The notes beneath the pieces are model-generated. The model did no database searches and was not told the DNA's origin. It was given only the letters and a program-made list of their open reading frames with translations. A stretch of 64,000 nucleotides of DNA. Source: Chrysemys picta bellii (taxonomy: Eukaryota; Chordata; Testudines; Emydidae). The stretch is taken from NCBI RefSeq assembly GCF_011386835.1, contig NC_088799.1:74419302-74483301 (forward strand). The letters run 5' to 3'. This document shows, piece by piece, positions 11,590 to 22,002 of the stretch; the stretch's first letter is position 1, and every line of letters begins with the position of its first letter. The position numbers and the translations under genes were made by a program.

Positions 11590-12290
11590 CTAAAATCTAG
11601 CATAAATCCTGGTGATTATTGCCCGTAGGGAGCATGAATTCTTGGATGCAAATGAAGATATTGCTAAGAAGGAGTGCAAAAGAATAGCACAAGCATGTAG
11701 GAACAAAATCAGAAAGGATAAGGTACAAAATGACTTACACTTAGCAAGGGACATAAATGGAAATAAAAAAGAGGTTCTTTAAATACATTCAAAGCAAAAG
11801 AGAGACAAAGGAAAGTGTAGGTCCTCTACTTACAAGGGAAGGAGAGCTAATAACTGATGACATCAAGAAAGCCGAGGTGTTTAATGCCTATTTGCTTGTC
11901 TTCACTGAAAAGGTTAATGATGACCAGATACACAACACTATTAAATTAACAACAAGGGGGAAGGAATGCAAGCCAAAATAGGGAAGGAACAGTTAAAGAA
12001 TATTTTGTTCTCCATGTCCTCTGAAGGGAATATAAGAAGTAATGGCTTATTCTGCAGGAAAGAAGATTTAGGTTAGCTATTTCTAACCATAAGGGTAGTT
12101 AAGATCTAGAATAGATATCCAGGCGAAGTTGTGAAATCCCCATGTTCAAGTGTTTTTAAAAACATGTTGGACATACACTTCTTAGGGATGGTCTAAGTTT
12201 ACTTGGTCCTGCCACAGCATAAGCGGCTGAACTTGAGGACTTCTTCAGGACCCTTCCAGCCCTAAATTTCTATTATTCTGTTCCTGAATG
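11590..12290 (+). mobile_element. CR1 LINE, internally deleted
   Basis: The left part encodes the linker before the reverse transcriptase (see 11640-11981). The right part, 12040-12290, is the CR1 3' end, closing with CCCTTCCAGCCCTAAATTTC and TATTATTCTG, the plus-strand form of the ATTCTATG-type CR1 tail. Most of the RT core is missing between them. Confidence 0.8.
11640..11981 (+). pseudogene. CR1 ORF2 fragment (linker to N-terminal RT)
   Basis: Readable protein includes KKRFFKYIQSKRETKESVG, then a PLLTREGELITDDI-like block, KAEVFNAY and VFTEKV, the characteristic segment between the endonuclease and reverse transcriptase of CR1 ORF2. The 74-codon frame at 11757-11981 is its best part; a frameshift separates it from the upstream DANEDIAKKECKRIAQACRN stretch in the neighbouring frame. 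The protein would nick target DNA and copy its own RNA. This copy is dead: truncated, shifted and missing the catalytic RT palm. Confidence 0.8.
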
Positions 12291-13135
12291 AGGTAAAGTG
12301 CAGGTTAGTGTGTTGGAAGGCATTAGATGATGTATAGGTAGAGACAACTACTTGTTGAAAGATTTGCAGGACTGAAAAACACTGGCGGTGTGTGGGACAT
12401 ATGAATGCAGCCAATTATTGACACATCTTTGCTACATTAAAGCAAGATGTAGGAGCAGCATGTTTGTTTCTATCAACTACCATCAGTTAGATTTTTCACC
12501 TGTAGATGGCAGGATAGCAAAATACTCAGATTAAACAGAAGTGATGAATCCTTGACTTCACTATATGTCAGATAAAGACATGGAGATATGTTCCATTGTT
12601 TGTCTATTTTGGAAGTGGTGGCTTACCAAATTTAATTGATGTCATGATTGTTTATGGCAGCAAGGAATCTGTTAGTTTGTTCTTTTCCTTCCTATCTGTC
12701 AGTGTCATTTTGCTCCAGATCATAAAATTCAGCCATGCCTACTTAAGATTTTGTATTATGATAAACTAGTACCCTGAAAAATCTGAGTCACCATATTCTG
12801 GAGATGCTGTAGTTATCCTTTTTATCACTAATTTTACCAAAAGACCATTTGTCCTCAACACACAATTCTTGTGCATCCCACTTCCATTTGGCTATTCAAA
12901 CATTCTTGCTTTTTCCTCCTGCTGCTTTTCCCAGCCTAATTTGATTATAGCAGAGACTTAAAATATACATAGTGAGGAATCTGGCTTAAGGCCTCCAACT
13001 ATGAGCAACAGCAGTAGTTTGCTAACATAAGAAATATACAAAAATCCCTGCTGTTCTTTTATGGATTTGTGACATGTTTGCCTCGTTGTTACTAAATACA
13101 CATACTATTTGAGATGCTGCATGTTGCTAGAGGAG
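12291..13135. other. No recognised feature
   Basis: Unique-looking sequence between CR1 copies. No ORF, no repeat family recognised. Confidence 0.35.
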
Positions 13136-13479
13136 TATAGAATCAGGAGGTCATCTAGTCCAACCCCCTGCTCAAAGCAGGACCAATCCCCAACTAAATC
13201 ATCCCAGCCAGGGCTTTGTCAAGACTGACCTTAAAAACCTCTAAGGAAGGAGATTCCACCACCTCACTAGGTAACCCATTCCAGTGCTTCACCACCTAGT
13301 GAAAAAGTTTTTCCTAATATCCAACCTAAACTTCCTGCATTACTCCTTGTTCTGTCATCTGCCACCACTGAGAACAGCTGAGCTCCATCCTCTTTGGAAC
13401 CCCTTTTCAGGTAGTTGAAAGCAGCTGTCAAATCCCCCCCTCACTCTTCTCTTCTGCAGACTAAATAATCCCAGTTCCC

Positions 13480-13732
13480 TCAGCCTCTCCTCATGTGCTC
13501 CAGCCCCCTAAGCATTTTTGTTGCCCTCCGCTGGACCCTTTCCAATTTTTCCACATCTTTCTTGTAGTGTGGAGCCCAAAATTGGACACAGTACTCCAGA
13601 TGAGGCCTCACCAATGCCGAATAGAGGGGAATGATCATGTCCCTCGATCTGCTGGCAATGCTCCTACTTCTACAGCCCAAAATGTCGTTAGCCTTCTTGG
13701 CAACAAGGGCACACTGTTGACTCATATCCAGC
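13480..13732 (-). pseudogene. CR1 ORF2 C-terminal fragment
   Basis: Minus-strand protein reads [20 protein letters not shown], then [20 protein letters not shown] and [20 protein letters not shown], then [20 protein letters not shown], the well-known CR1 region downstream of the RT palm. It is open here for more than 80 codons and then runs upstream into the hAT insertion, beyond which the frame resumes near 14044-14200. It gives no function now. Confidence 0.85.
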
Positions 13733-14051
13733 TTCTCGTCCAGGGGTGGTTCCAGGCACCACAGCAGCAAGCGCGTGCCTGGGGCGGCAAGCCACAGGGG
13801 GCAGCCTGCCAGTCCCTGTGAGGGCAGCAGTCAGGCTGCCTTTGGCGGCATGCCTGTGGGAGGTCTGCCGGTCCCGCGGATTCGGCGGCAATTCGGCGGC
13901 AGGTACGCCGAAGACGTGGGACTGGCAGATCTCCCGCAGAAACGCCGCCGAATTGGCGTGACCAGCGGACCGCCCACAGGTGTGCCGCCGAAAGCCACCT
14001 GACTGCCGTGCTTGGGGCGGCAAAACACATAGATCCGCCCCTGTTCTCGTC
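13733..14051. mobile_element. hAT-type element, 303 bp, perfect 8-bp TSD
   Basis: Element 13741-14043 begins CAGGGGTGGTTCC and ends ATCCGCCCCTG, flanked by TTCTCGTC on both sides (13733-13740 and 14044-14051). Interior is rich in GGCGGCA/TGCCGCC. It sits inside CR1 ORF2 and so is younger than that CR1. Confidence 0.92.
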
Positions 14052-14409
14052 CACTGTGACTCCTAGGTCCTTTTCTGCAAAACTGCTGCCTAAGCACTCG
14101 GTTCCTAGTCTGTAGCAGTGCATGGGATTCTGCTGTCCTAAGTGCAGGACTCTGCACTTGTCCTTGGTGAACCTCATCAGATTTCTTTTGGCCCAATCCT
14201 CATATATCTTTTCCAAGTGCAAAAGACTCTTTATTGGAGAAAAATAGCAATTATTAAAGCACCTATAAAGCATATATTTGAGTGCTATTTAATCTGAACT
14301 AGTAAAGATGGGCAGGAGTTAGAATACCAGAAATTACTAGAAAATTCAACCTAATTCAGAACTCCTAAACTGCTGGTAGGAAGACAGTACTTTTGGGAAT
14401 GATGAAACA

Positions 14410-14842
14410 GTGTATACCAGAGGTGGCCAACTTGAGCCTGAGAAGGAGCCAGAATTTACTAATGTACATTGCCAAAGAGCCACAGTAATACGTCATCAGT
14501 CCCCCCAGATGCCTCCCACCCACCGGCAGCCCTAGTGATCAGCGCCTCCCCCTTCCTCCCCACACCTCCCGATCAGCAGTTTCGTGGCATGCAGGAGACT
14601 TGGAGGGGGATGGGGAGGAGCGAGGGCATATAAGGCTCAGGGGAGGGCTCGGGAAGGGGTGGAGTGGGGGCAGGGCCTGTGGCAAAGCCAGGGGTTGAGC
14701 AGTGAGCACCTCCTGGCACATTGGAAAGTTGGCACCTGTAGCTCCAGCCCCGGAGTTGGTGCCTATACAAGGAGCCGCATATTAACTTCTGAAGAGCTGA
14801 ATGTGGCTCCAGAGCCACAGGTTGGCCACCCCTGGTGTATAC
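14410..14842. mobile_element. hAT-type element, 417 bp, perfect 8-bp TSD
   Basis: Element 14418-14834 begins CAGAGGTGGCCAAC and ends GTTGGCCACCCCTG, with GTGTATAC duplicated at 14410-14417 and 14835-14842. The interior has GAGCC(A/G)CA blocks near both ends and a C/T-rich core. It encodes nothing. Confidence 0.92.
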
Positions 14843-15510
14843 AGTGATGACAACTCTTTTGGCTTTAAGTTCTCCCACCAACAACATCGCTGCCATACAC
14901 AGTTTTGAAAAGTCATATTTTTCCAACCACATTTGTTTCAATATTCAATCCAGTGATCAAACATTCTGGCTTGACCAGGTGTATCACAGCAGACTTACTT
15001 TTAAAGAACAGTGTTGTTGCTGGAGTTTAACGTTTATGAATGCAACACACACAGCTAAAGTAACTACCTCATACTAGGAGTCTCGATTAATCGTGGTTAA
15101 CTCACACGATTAACTCAAAGAAATTAATTGTGATTAAAAAAATGAATCATGATTAATTGCAGTTTTAATCGTGCTGTTAAACAATAGAATACCAATTGAA
15201 ATTTATTAAATATTTTGGATGCTTTTCTATATTTTCATATATATTATATTCTGTGTTGTAACTGAAATAAAAGTGTATATTATTTTTATTACAAATATTT
15301 GCACTGTAAAAGTGAAAAAGAATATTTTTCAATTCACCTCATACAAGTACTGTAGTGCAATCTCTTTGTTGTGAAAGTGCAACTTACAAATGTAGATTTT
15401 TTTTTTGTTACATAACTGCACTCAGAACCAAAACAATGTAAAACTTTAAAGCCTACAAGTACACTCAGTCCTACTTATTGTTCAGCCAATCACTAAACAA
15501 AACAAGTTTG

Positions 15511-15754
15511 TTGGGCCTGTCCTGTAGTAGGTGATTTCTGGGTACCCGTCTTGCTCTGTCAATCTGTTTCCTCACTTCCCCAGGTGGGTATTGTAGTTTT
15601 ACGAATGCTTGATAAAGATCTTGTAGGTGTTTGTCTCTGTCTGAGGGGTTGGAGCAAATTCGTAAAACTACAATACCCACCTGGGAAAGTGAGGAAACAG
15701 ATTGACAGAGCAAGACGAGTACCCAGAAATCACCTACTACAGGACAGGCCCAAC
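15511..15754. repeat. Inverted repeat at the 5' end of the PLE
   Basis: Arms 15511-15605 and 15658-15754 are near-perfect reverse complements; for example TACCCGTCTTGCTCTGTCAA pairs with TTGACAGAGCAAGACGAGTA. The spacer is 15606-15657. The antisense arm continues the gene past the arm end, as in an inverted partial dimer. Confidence 0.9.
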
Positions 15755-16451
15755 AAGGACAATAACAGAACACCACTGGCCATCACATACAGTCCCCAGC
15801 TAAAACCTCTCCAGCGCATTATCCACAATCTGCAACCTATCCTGGAAAATGATCCCTCACTCTCACAGACCTTGGGAGGCAGGCCAGTCCTCGCTTACAG
15901 ACAACCCCCCAACCTGAAGCAAATACTCACCAGCAACTACACACCACACCACAGAAACACCAACCCAGGAACCAATCCCTGTAGCAAACCTCGTTGCCCA
16001 CTCTGGTGACACCATCAGAGTACCCAACCACATCAGCCACACCATCAAGGGCTCATTCACCTGCACATCCACTAATGTTATATATGCCATCATGTGCCAG
16101 CAATGCCCCTCTGCCATGTACATTGGCCAAACCGGACAGTCCCTCCGCAAAAGAAAAAATGGACACAAATCGGACATCAGGAATGGTAACATACATAAGC
16201 CAGTAAGTGAACACTTCAATCTCCCTGGTCATTCTATTACAGATTTAAAAGTCACTATCATTGAACAAAAAAACTTCAGAAACAGACTTCAAAGAGAAAC
16301 AGCAGAACTAAAATTCATTTGCAAATGTAACACCATTAATCTGGGCTTGAATAGGGACTGGGAGTGGCTGGCTCATTACAGAAGCGGCTTTTCCTCTCCT
16401 GGAATTGACACCTCCTCATCTATTATTGGGAGTGGACTACATCCACCCTGA
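15658..16451 (+). pseudogene. PLE protein remnant: RT C-terminal linker and GIY-YIG endonuclease
   Basis: Readable pieces in order are: VKLQYPPGKVRKQIDRARRV; TYSPQLKPLQRIIHNLQPIL; RPVLAYRQPPNLKQILTSN; a Cys pair CSKPRCPLW; then IYAIMCQQC, MYIGQTGQSLRKRKNGHKSD, PVSEHFNLPGHS and ETAELKFICKCNTINLGLN. This matches the PLE order of RT thumb, linker, then GIY-YIG nuclease with IY, YIG, Arg, His, Glu and Asn positions kept. A frameshift near 16009 separates the two blocks. The active family would use the nuclease to open target DNA and the RT to copy its RNA. Confidence 0.85.
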
Positions 16452-16554
16452 TTGAATTGGCCCTGTCAACACTGGTTCTCCACTTGCGAAGTAACTCCCT
16501 GCTCTCCATGTGTCAGTATATAATGCCTGCATCTGTAACTTTCACTCTTTGCAT

Positions 16555-16590
16555 CTGAAGAAGTGAGGTTTTTACCCACGAAAGCTTATG
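16555..16590 (+). other. Conserved hairpin motif in PLE 3' UTR (hammerhead-like core)
   Basis: CTGAAGAA is followed by the imperfect stem GTGAGG/CCCAC and then CGAAAGCTTATG. The same layout recurs in the PLE tails at 48576, 20973 and, on the minus strand, 52695 and 55131. It resembles the hammerhead CUGANGA...GAAA core but has one additional A and no clear helix III or cleavage triplet. Confidence 0.55.
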
Positions 16591-17066
16591 CCCAAATAAA
16601 TCTGTTAGTCTTTAAGGTGCCACCAGACTCCTTGTTGTTTTTGTAGATACAGACTAACACAGCTACCCCCTGATATTTGGCTGAACAAGTGTATTTGCAA
16701 GCTCTAAATTTTAAATTGTTTTTATTTTTGAATGCAGGCTTTTTTGTACATAATTCTACATTTGTAAGTTCAACTTTCATGATAAAGGGATTGCACTACA
16801 GTACTTCTATTGGCTGAATTGAAAAATACTATTTCTTTTGTTTTTTTACAGTGCAAATACTTGTAATCACAAATAAATATAAAGTGAACACTGTTCACTT
16901 TGTATTCTTTGTTGTAATTGAAATCAATATATTGAAAATGTAGAAAACATCCAAAAATATTTAAATAAATGGTATTCTGTTATTGTTTAACAGTGCAATT
17001 AATCGCAATTAATTTTTTTAAACCCACGATTAATCGTGATAATTTTTCTAAGCACTTAACAGCCCT

Positions 17067-17541
17067 ATTTCATACATAACAGTAGTTTTCTGGAGTACTC
17101 CATTTAGTTGTAGCTTAGACTTATACCAAGATTTTGAATGTAGAAATTGTATACCATAAAATCAAAGGGCCAAGGCCAAAGGCAGTCTTGTGGGATTTCG
17201 TTAGCTAAGGGGCTGTAAATTTTAATTGTTCTTCGCCACAGGTTGTAAACTATTTAGTTGGACAAATATGACTTAATTGTATGTTAGTCCACAGTATATT
17301 TATATAACATTTTGCAAAATATCTATTTTTAAAAATCTTATTATTTCATGAAAGTCCAACCTTTCCAAATGTTCTCCTATTCTCATTCAAAAACTGAAAA
17401 CAGTATTCAGAAATTTCAGTAGAAAATGTAAGAATGAAGCCATTGGTGGAACTAATAGTTTTAAATCTATGCATTGAACAATTCCCCACCTCCACCCACT
17501 TGCCCATAAGCTGTACCAACAATCTCTCAAAATAGTTATGC
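17067..17541. other. No recognised feature
   Basis: AT-rich unique-looking sequence. Confidence 0.35.
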
Positions 17542-17780
17542 TATTATGCCAGTAATTCTCAAACTTTTGTACAGGTGACCCCTTTCACATAGCAAGCCTC
17601 TGAGTGCGGATCCCCCTCCCCCTATAAATTAAAAACACTTTTTTATATATGTAACACCATTATAAATGCTGGATGCAAAGCGGGGTTTGGGGTGGAGGCT
17701 CACAGCTCACGATCCCCCATGTAATAACCTCATGACCCCGAGGGGTCCCGACCCCCAGTTTGGGAACCCCTGCATTACGC
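17542..17780. mobile_element. hAT/Charlie-like element, about 223 bp
   Basis: Element 17550-17772 begins CAGTAATTCTCAAAC and ends GTTTGGGAACCCCTG, with an imperfect 8-bp TSD: TATTATGC (17542-17549) and CATTACGC (17773-17780), differing by two C/T transitions. Confidence 0.75.
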
Positions 17781-18097
17781 CCAATAAACTAACCTCATCT
17801 CTGATGAAACTCTATTGGCCTAATTTTATTCACTATCACAGCTCTGGGGAACTCGACAGGGAGCAGTTCCAGACACCTTTCATTTCTAACTCTATTTTAT
17901 GTTCACAATTAGTATCTTCAAGAAACTTCCAGGTTCCAGTCAAATCCAGGATTTGCTTTATTTTTCCTATGTTGGAATCAGGATCAGCATACTGGAACAC
18001 AGTGTACTTATAAGATTGAATCAATCAATATGAATAAAATATCAGTCTGAAAGCAACATTAGCATCATTTAGTTAAGACTAGTTGTGTATGAATTTC
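17781..18097. other. No recognised feature
   Basis: Unique-looking sequence; nothing recognised. Confidence 0.3.
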
Positions 18098-18229
18098 TTT
18101 GTGTAAGAGTATCAGGGGGTAGCCGTGTTAGTCTGTATCTACAAAAACAACAAGGAGTCTGGTGGCACCTTAAAGACTAACCTTAGTCTTTAAGGTGCCA
18201 CCAGACTCCTTGTTGTTTTTGTGTAAGAG
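18098..18229. mobile_element. PLE-tail fold-back insertion with 12-bp TSD
   Basis: Insertion 18110-18217 is flanked by TTTGTGTAAGAG (18098-18109 and 18218-18229). It reads ATCAGGGGGTAGCCGTGTTA... (antisense of the family B PLE end), then flips after two bases. The arms 18143-18180 and 18183-18220 are a perfect 38-bp inverted repeat. Confidence 0.88.
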
Positions 18230-19196
18230 AAATACTGAGATTTAAAAGTGAAGTCCTACTGTGAATGTGGAAGTATTTGTCAAATTATGAACTGATCCTA
18301 GAGCCTTAACCCATTTTGTTTTGTTTATATAATGACTTTGCTTGCTAAAATGGTAGAGGTGCAAATACTTTCCATGCACAAGTTGAATATATTTTACTAT
18401 ATTTCTGCATCACTTCGAATAGTCAGATTATCTGTTTACTAGTTTTTTTGGAATAGCAACAACAATTAAGATAGAGTAAAGGTACCAATTCCTTGAAATT
18501 TACATCACTAAGTAAAGTTAAGAGTAATCAAATATACTATGATTTCAAACTTTTCTGACTTCCCTTTCTGTATATAATTCAAAGGAAGCCTACAGTAGCA
18601 AAAAAAGCTATAATTCTTCAAAGTTTTGTTCGTGCTGTCACATTTTTGCAAAATTGTAATAACAGCACAAAATACTCCAATATTAGTCTTTACATAATTC
18701 TGAAGTCATAATGAATCTGTTAAAGATATAAGCAAGACTATTTAGTTATTTGCATTATTCATGTAACTCTGGCAATAAGATTCAGTCTGGGGTAGACAAT
18801 TATTGTACATTAACATCGGTGTAGGGCAGTTGAAATGGTTTGTAATGAGATGTTACCAATCCTGAATATCTTTTAAGAGCCACTTGACCCAACATTTTTT
18901 TTTAATTGGGTCATCTTCTTGATTTAAAACACTTAGACCTATTTTAAGGATTTGATTAATTGCTTGTACTAGTCATGACATATTTGGGGTAAGAAATGCT
19001 TCTTCTATTGTCATGCAAAGGACTGTGGAGGTTTGAGAGACCAGCAATGACTATAATCTGTCTTTAGGCTTTTATACAGCACCTATAACCAGAGTAAAAA
19101 TGTATGTTAAAGACAAGTTTGACTTTCTGCTTTCCAATAAGGTCTTCTTCATATGAATGGCTTTTTTTCTTCAATTCAGCAAAGGCACATACATTT
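18230..19196. other. No recognised feature
   Basis: AT-rich unique-looking sequence between repeats. Confidence 0.35.
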
Positions 19197-20055
19197 CACA
19201 AACGTAAGAACAGCCATGCTGGGTCAGACCAATGGTCCATCTATCCCAATATCCTGTCTTCTGACAATGGACCATGCCAGATGCTTTAGAGCAAGTGACC
19301 AGAACAGGGAATCATTTAGTGATCCCTCCCCTGTCATCCACTCCCAGCTTCTGGTAATTAGAGGCTAGGGACATCCAGAGCATGGGATTGCATCCCTGAC
19401 CATCTTGGCTAATAGCCATTGATGGAGCTATCCTGCATAAACTTATCAAATTCTTTTTTGAACCCAGTTATAGTTTTGGCCTTAACAACATCCCCTGGCA
19501 ATGAGTTCCACAGGTTCACTGTGTGTTGTATGAAGAAGTACTTCCTTTCGTTTGTTTTAAACCTGTTGCCTATTAATTTCATTGGGTGATTCCTGGTTCT
19601 TGTGTTATATGAAGGAGTAAATAACACTTCTTTACTCATTTTCTCCATCCCATTCATGATTTTATAGATATCTATTATATCCCCTCTTAGCCATCTCTTT
19701 TCCAAGCTGAAAAGTTCCACTCTTTTTAATCTCTCCTTATATGGAAGCTGTTTCATACCCTTAATCATTTTTGTTGCCCTTCTCTGTACCTTTTCCAATA
19801 CTAATATATCTTTTTTGAGATGGGGTGACTAGAACAGCATGCAGTATTCAAGGTGTGGGCATACCATGGATTTATATAATGGCATTATGATATTTTCTGT
19901 CTTCTTATCTACCCCTGTTCTAATGGTTCCTAACATTCTGTTGGCGTTTTTGACTGCCATTGCACATTGAGCAGATGTTTTCAGAGAACTTTCCTCAATA
20001 ACTCCAAGACCTCTTTTTTGAGTGATAACAGCTAATTTAGATCACATTAACATCC
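19197..20055 (-). mobile_element. CR1 LINE 3' part
   Basis: The plus strand starts GTAAGAACAGCCATGCTGGG and TCAGACCAATGGTCCATC, the reverse complement of a CR1 3' end of the same subfamily as the copy at 63658. The ORF2 C-terminus follows on the minus strand to about 20055, where recognisable coding (FWCSHPISKK-like region and further upstream) fades. Confidence 0.88.
19409..19798 (-). pseudogene. CR1 ORF2 C-terminal fragment, 129 codons open
   Basis: The protein starts [20 protein letters not shown] and includes [60 protein letters not shown] and ends [10 protein letters not shown]. This is the terminal part of CR1 ORF2, after the RT. It is uninterrupted, so the copy is fairly young, but 5'-truncated and inactive. 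Confidence 0.87.
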
Positions 20056-20822
20056 TTGAAGTCATCATTTTCCTTAGACAAATTTTTCCCTTAGGTCTGT
20101 CTATTGATCTAGCAGGTTCTTGATTTTTCTTGTCACTGGATATATTATTTGAGAGAAATAATATTAATTCTAGTGTTGGTCACATTTGACTTAATATTTG
20201 CAGTAGTTTCACCTTTTTGTCTTTGTCATCTTTATTTTAACCCTTGATTGTCTCAGATAGTTATCCCTATTTGTAAGTAAAATATAAAAACAAACTGGAC
20301 AAACCTTTTGTTTTTAGTAACTAAGGTTTATAGATTCTTAGTCTCAAAAGATGGAGTAACTACTGAGGTGCAGAAAGATTGAGGTTTGCAGCTTTAGCAG
20401 TCATATTGCTTGGCTTGTCACTCCCTTTGTGGCACTGGTTTCCAAGCAAACAAAACTCGATCCATTTCCAAGGGGTTTATGCAACAAGGAATGTTGTTCT
20501 GTTCCTGGGGCATATAACAAGGTTGGAATTTAGGGGTAGGGAGTTTGTCTATAAACAAACCATCCTCAAATATACAACAGCCTGCAATAGTCAGAGAAGC
20601 CCCTACCAGAATGAGAGAGAGGCACGATTAAATGAATGGTTGACTCGCCTTAGAAAGTGAAAAAAAGATATCCATCCAGAACCAAGAGGATTTCTCTCAC
20701 TATGAAATTCCCACACCCACAGTATGGGATTAAGGTGGAAGAGCCTTGTGAATTGAGAGTTCTATTGGCACCTACCCTTTGATCTGCAGACATAAGAAGA
20801 ATCTCTCATTCACATACAGTAC
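20056..20822. other. No recognised feature
   Basis: Unique-looking. A 93-codon frame at 20379 has a hydrophobic start but no recognisable family, and lies among repeats. Confidence 0.3.
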
Positions 20823-21066
20823 TGTATGCAGTGTAGTTGTAGCTATGCCAGCCCCAGGGTATTAGAGAGACAAAGACGGTGAGGTAATATCTTTAATTGG
20901 ACCAACTTCTGCGGGTGAGAGAGACAAGATTTTGAGCCACACCAAGTTCTTCTTCAAGTCTGGGAAAGAGACCTGAAGAAGAGCTCTGTGTGAGCTCTAA
21001 AGCTTGTCTCTCTCACCAACAAAATTTGGTCCAATAAAAGATATTACCCACCTTGTCTCTCTAATA
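20823..21066. mobile_element. PLE family A terminal fragment, fold-back dimer
   Basis: It begins TGTATGCAGTGTAGTTGTAG and reads antisense through GGTGAGGTAATATCTTTAAT and TTCTTCTTCAAGTCTGGGAAA. It then flips: ACCTGAAGAAGAGCTCTGTG, AGCTTGTCTCTCTCACCAAC, AAAAGATATTACCCACCTTG. The two halves are an inverted dimer of the same PLE end. Confidence 0.82.
20973..21005 (+). other. Conserved PLE 3' hairpin motif (family A)
   Basis: CTGAAGAA then stem GAGCT, loop CTGTGTG, AGCTC, then TAAAGCTT (a GAAA to TAAA change). The stem is perfect. Same architecture as the family B motif at 16555. Confidence 0.55.
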
Positions 21067-21639
21067 CTATAGTCAGTTTCAGGCACCGTTTTACAAAAAC
21101 AGAGTCCTAACACTCTTGCCTCAGCTGTTGGCCCTACAATAAGCTCCCTTGAGAACTCCTCTTCCTTTCTCCATGCATCTCCTAAAGCAATTTCCAAAGG
21201 GGATTCTCTCTGTGGAGGCCCAACCAAGGACAGGACACTACATCACACCTCAAATACTTGGATAGCAGATAGAAATGTCCGAATGCCAATTAATCCTGTC
21301 TGTGCTTTTTATATGGAACAGCTAGATATTTTATCCAAGTGGTCTTGGAATTGGGAAATATCAGGCAGAAGGCTAGGTAGTTCAGTATTCTAACACATCG
21401 CGTAACAATGTGCTATTAAAGATGCTGCAACTGGAAAGGGCTGGCTTGTGCTTTGATATTTCCCTTTGAATTTTTATACATGATTTATCAGTTCAAAGTA
21501 ATATTTCCCATATTTTAAACTGACAGAAGGTTTCACTAGGGTTCTCCTTGTCTTTTCATAATCTGGCTCTTTATCTAACCTCTCAGTATTTTTTGTAGTG
21601 CATTTCTATTCTTTGAAAAGTTTATTATGGTGTACTGAA
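21067..21639. other. No recognised feature
   Basis: Short spacer of unique-looking sequence between the PLE fold-back and the DIRS element. Confidence 0.3.
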
Positions 21640-22002
21640 GATGGGAGGTAAGACTGACAAAAACAATAAAAAACCCAACTTCTTCAAGTGGCTCTGCATA
21701 ATCCCACTTATGGGACATTGCAATGCCTGGTGGCATTTAAGAATAGAACCTTCTCCAAGCAGTATCCATTAGAGTGTACTTTTCCCCTCAGTACTTCCGA
21801 ACGCTCCAAAGGTGAGACTATCTACCATTTCAGTCCTTCCAACTGCAGCGTCAAATGGAATTGAACACTGTTCTTCAAATCCGGGTTTTTCTCCCTTTAT
21901 AGTGCCTTGATAGATTATAGTTATTCTTAGTGTAGTTTTTAATTAATGTAAGGTAGTTTTAAGTATAGATAGTTTAATTTAGATCTTAAGGTCAGTTCCC
22001 TA

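Larger units (their letters stand above)
13136..14225 (-). mobile_element. CR1 LINE 3' part, split by a hAT insertion
   Basis: The plus strand reads TCATCTAGTCCAACCCCCTG, the reverse complement of a young CR1 3' end, followed upstream by ORF2 C-terminal coding on the minus strand. The LINE is continuous from 13136 to 13740 and from 14044 to about 14225, separated by the hAT element at 13741-14043. It is 5'-truncated, as most CR1 copies are. Confidence 0.9.
15511..16676 (+). mobile_element. Penelope-like retroelement (family B), 5' fold-back copy
   Basis: The sense copy runs 15658-16676. Upstream, 15511-15605 is an inverted copy of 15658-15754, with a 52-bp spacer, so the insertion begins as a hairpin. 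The coding part gives an RT-endonuclease linker and a GIY-YIG remnant. The 3' UTR ends with AATAAATCTGTTAGTC...GGTGCCACCAGACTCC...AGACTAACACAGCTACCCCC. PLEs are known for partial and inverted copies. Host flanks belong to the long-TIR transposon. Confidence 0.85.
15075..17066. mobile_element. Long-inverted-terminal-repeat DNA transposon, split by a PLE
   Basis: The left arm (15075 to about 15510) and the right arm (about 16677-17066) are inverted copies over roughly 400 bp. Both have the GATTAATCGTG/ATTAATCG palindromic ends, GTTAAACAATA, TTTAAATATTTTTGGATG-type blocks, TTTGCACTGTAAAA and GTACTGTAGTGCAAT. The right end reads CTTAACAGCCCT. TCATAC occurs just outside both ends but no clean TSD is seen. 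The core is replaced by a Penelope-like insertion. Confidence 0.8.

Noticed and set aside
13722..14273. 183-codon minus-strand ORF
   Set aside because: Chimera of CR1 ORF2 antisense coding and the hAT insertion; not one protein.
16555..16590. Calling a bona fide hammerhead ribozyme
   Set aside because: Extra A after CTGAAGA, and no separate helix I and III or cleavage triplet in the same copy. Recorded only as hammerhead-like.
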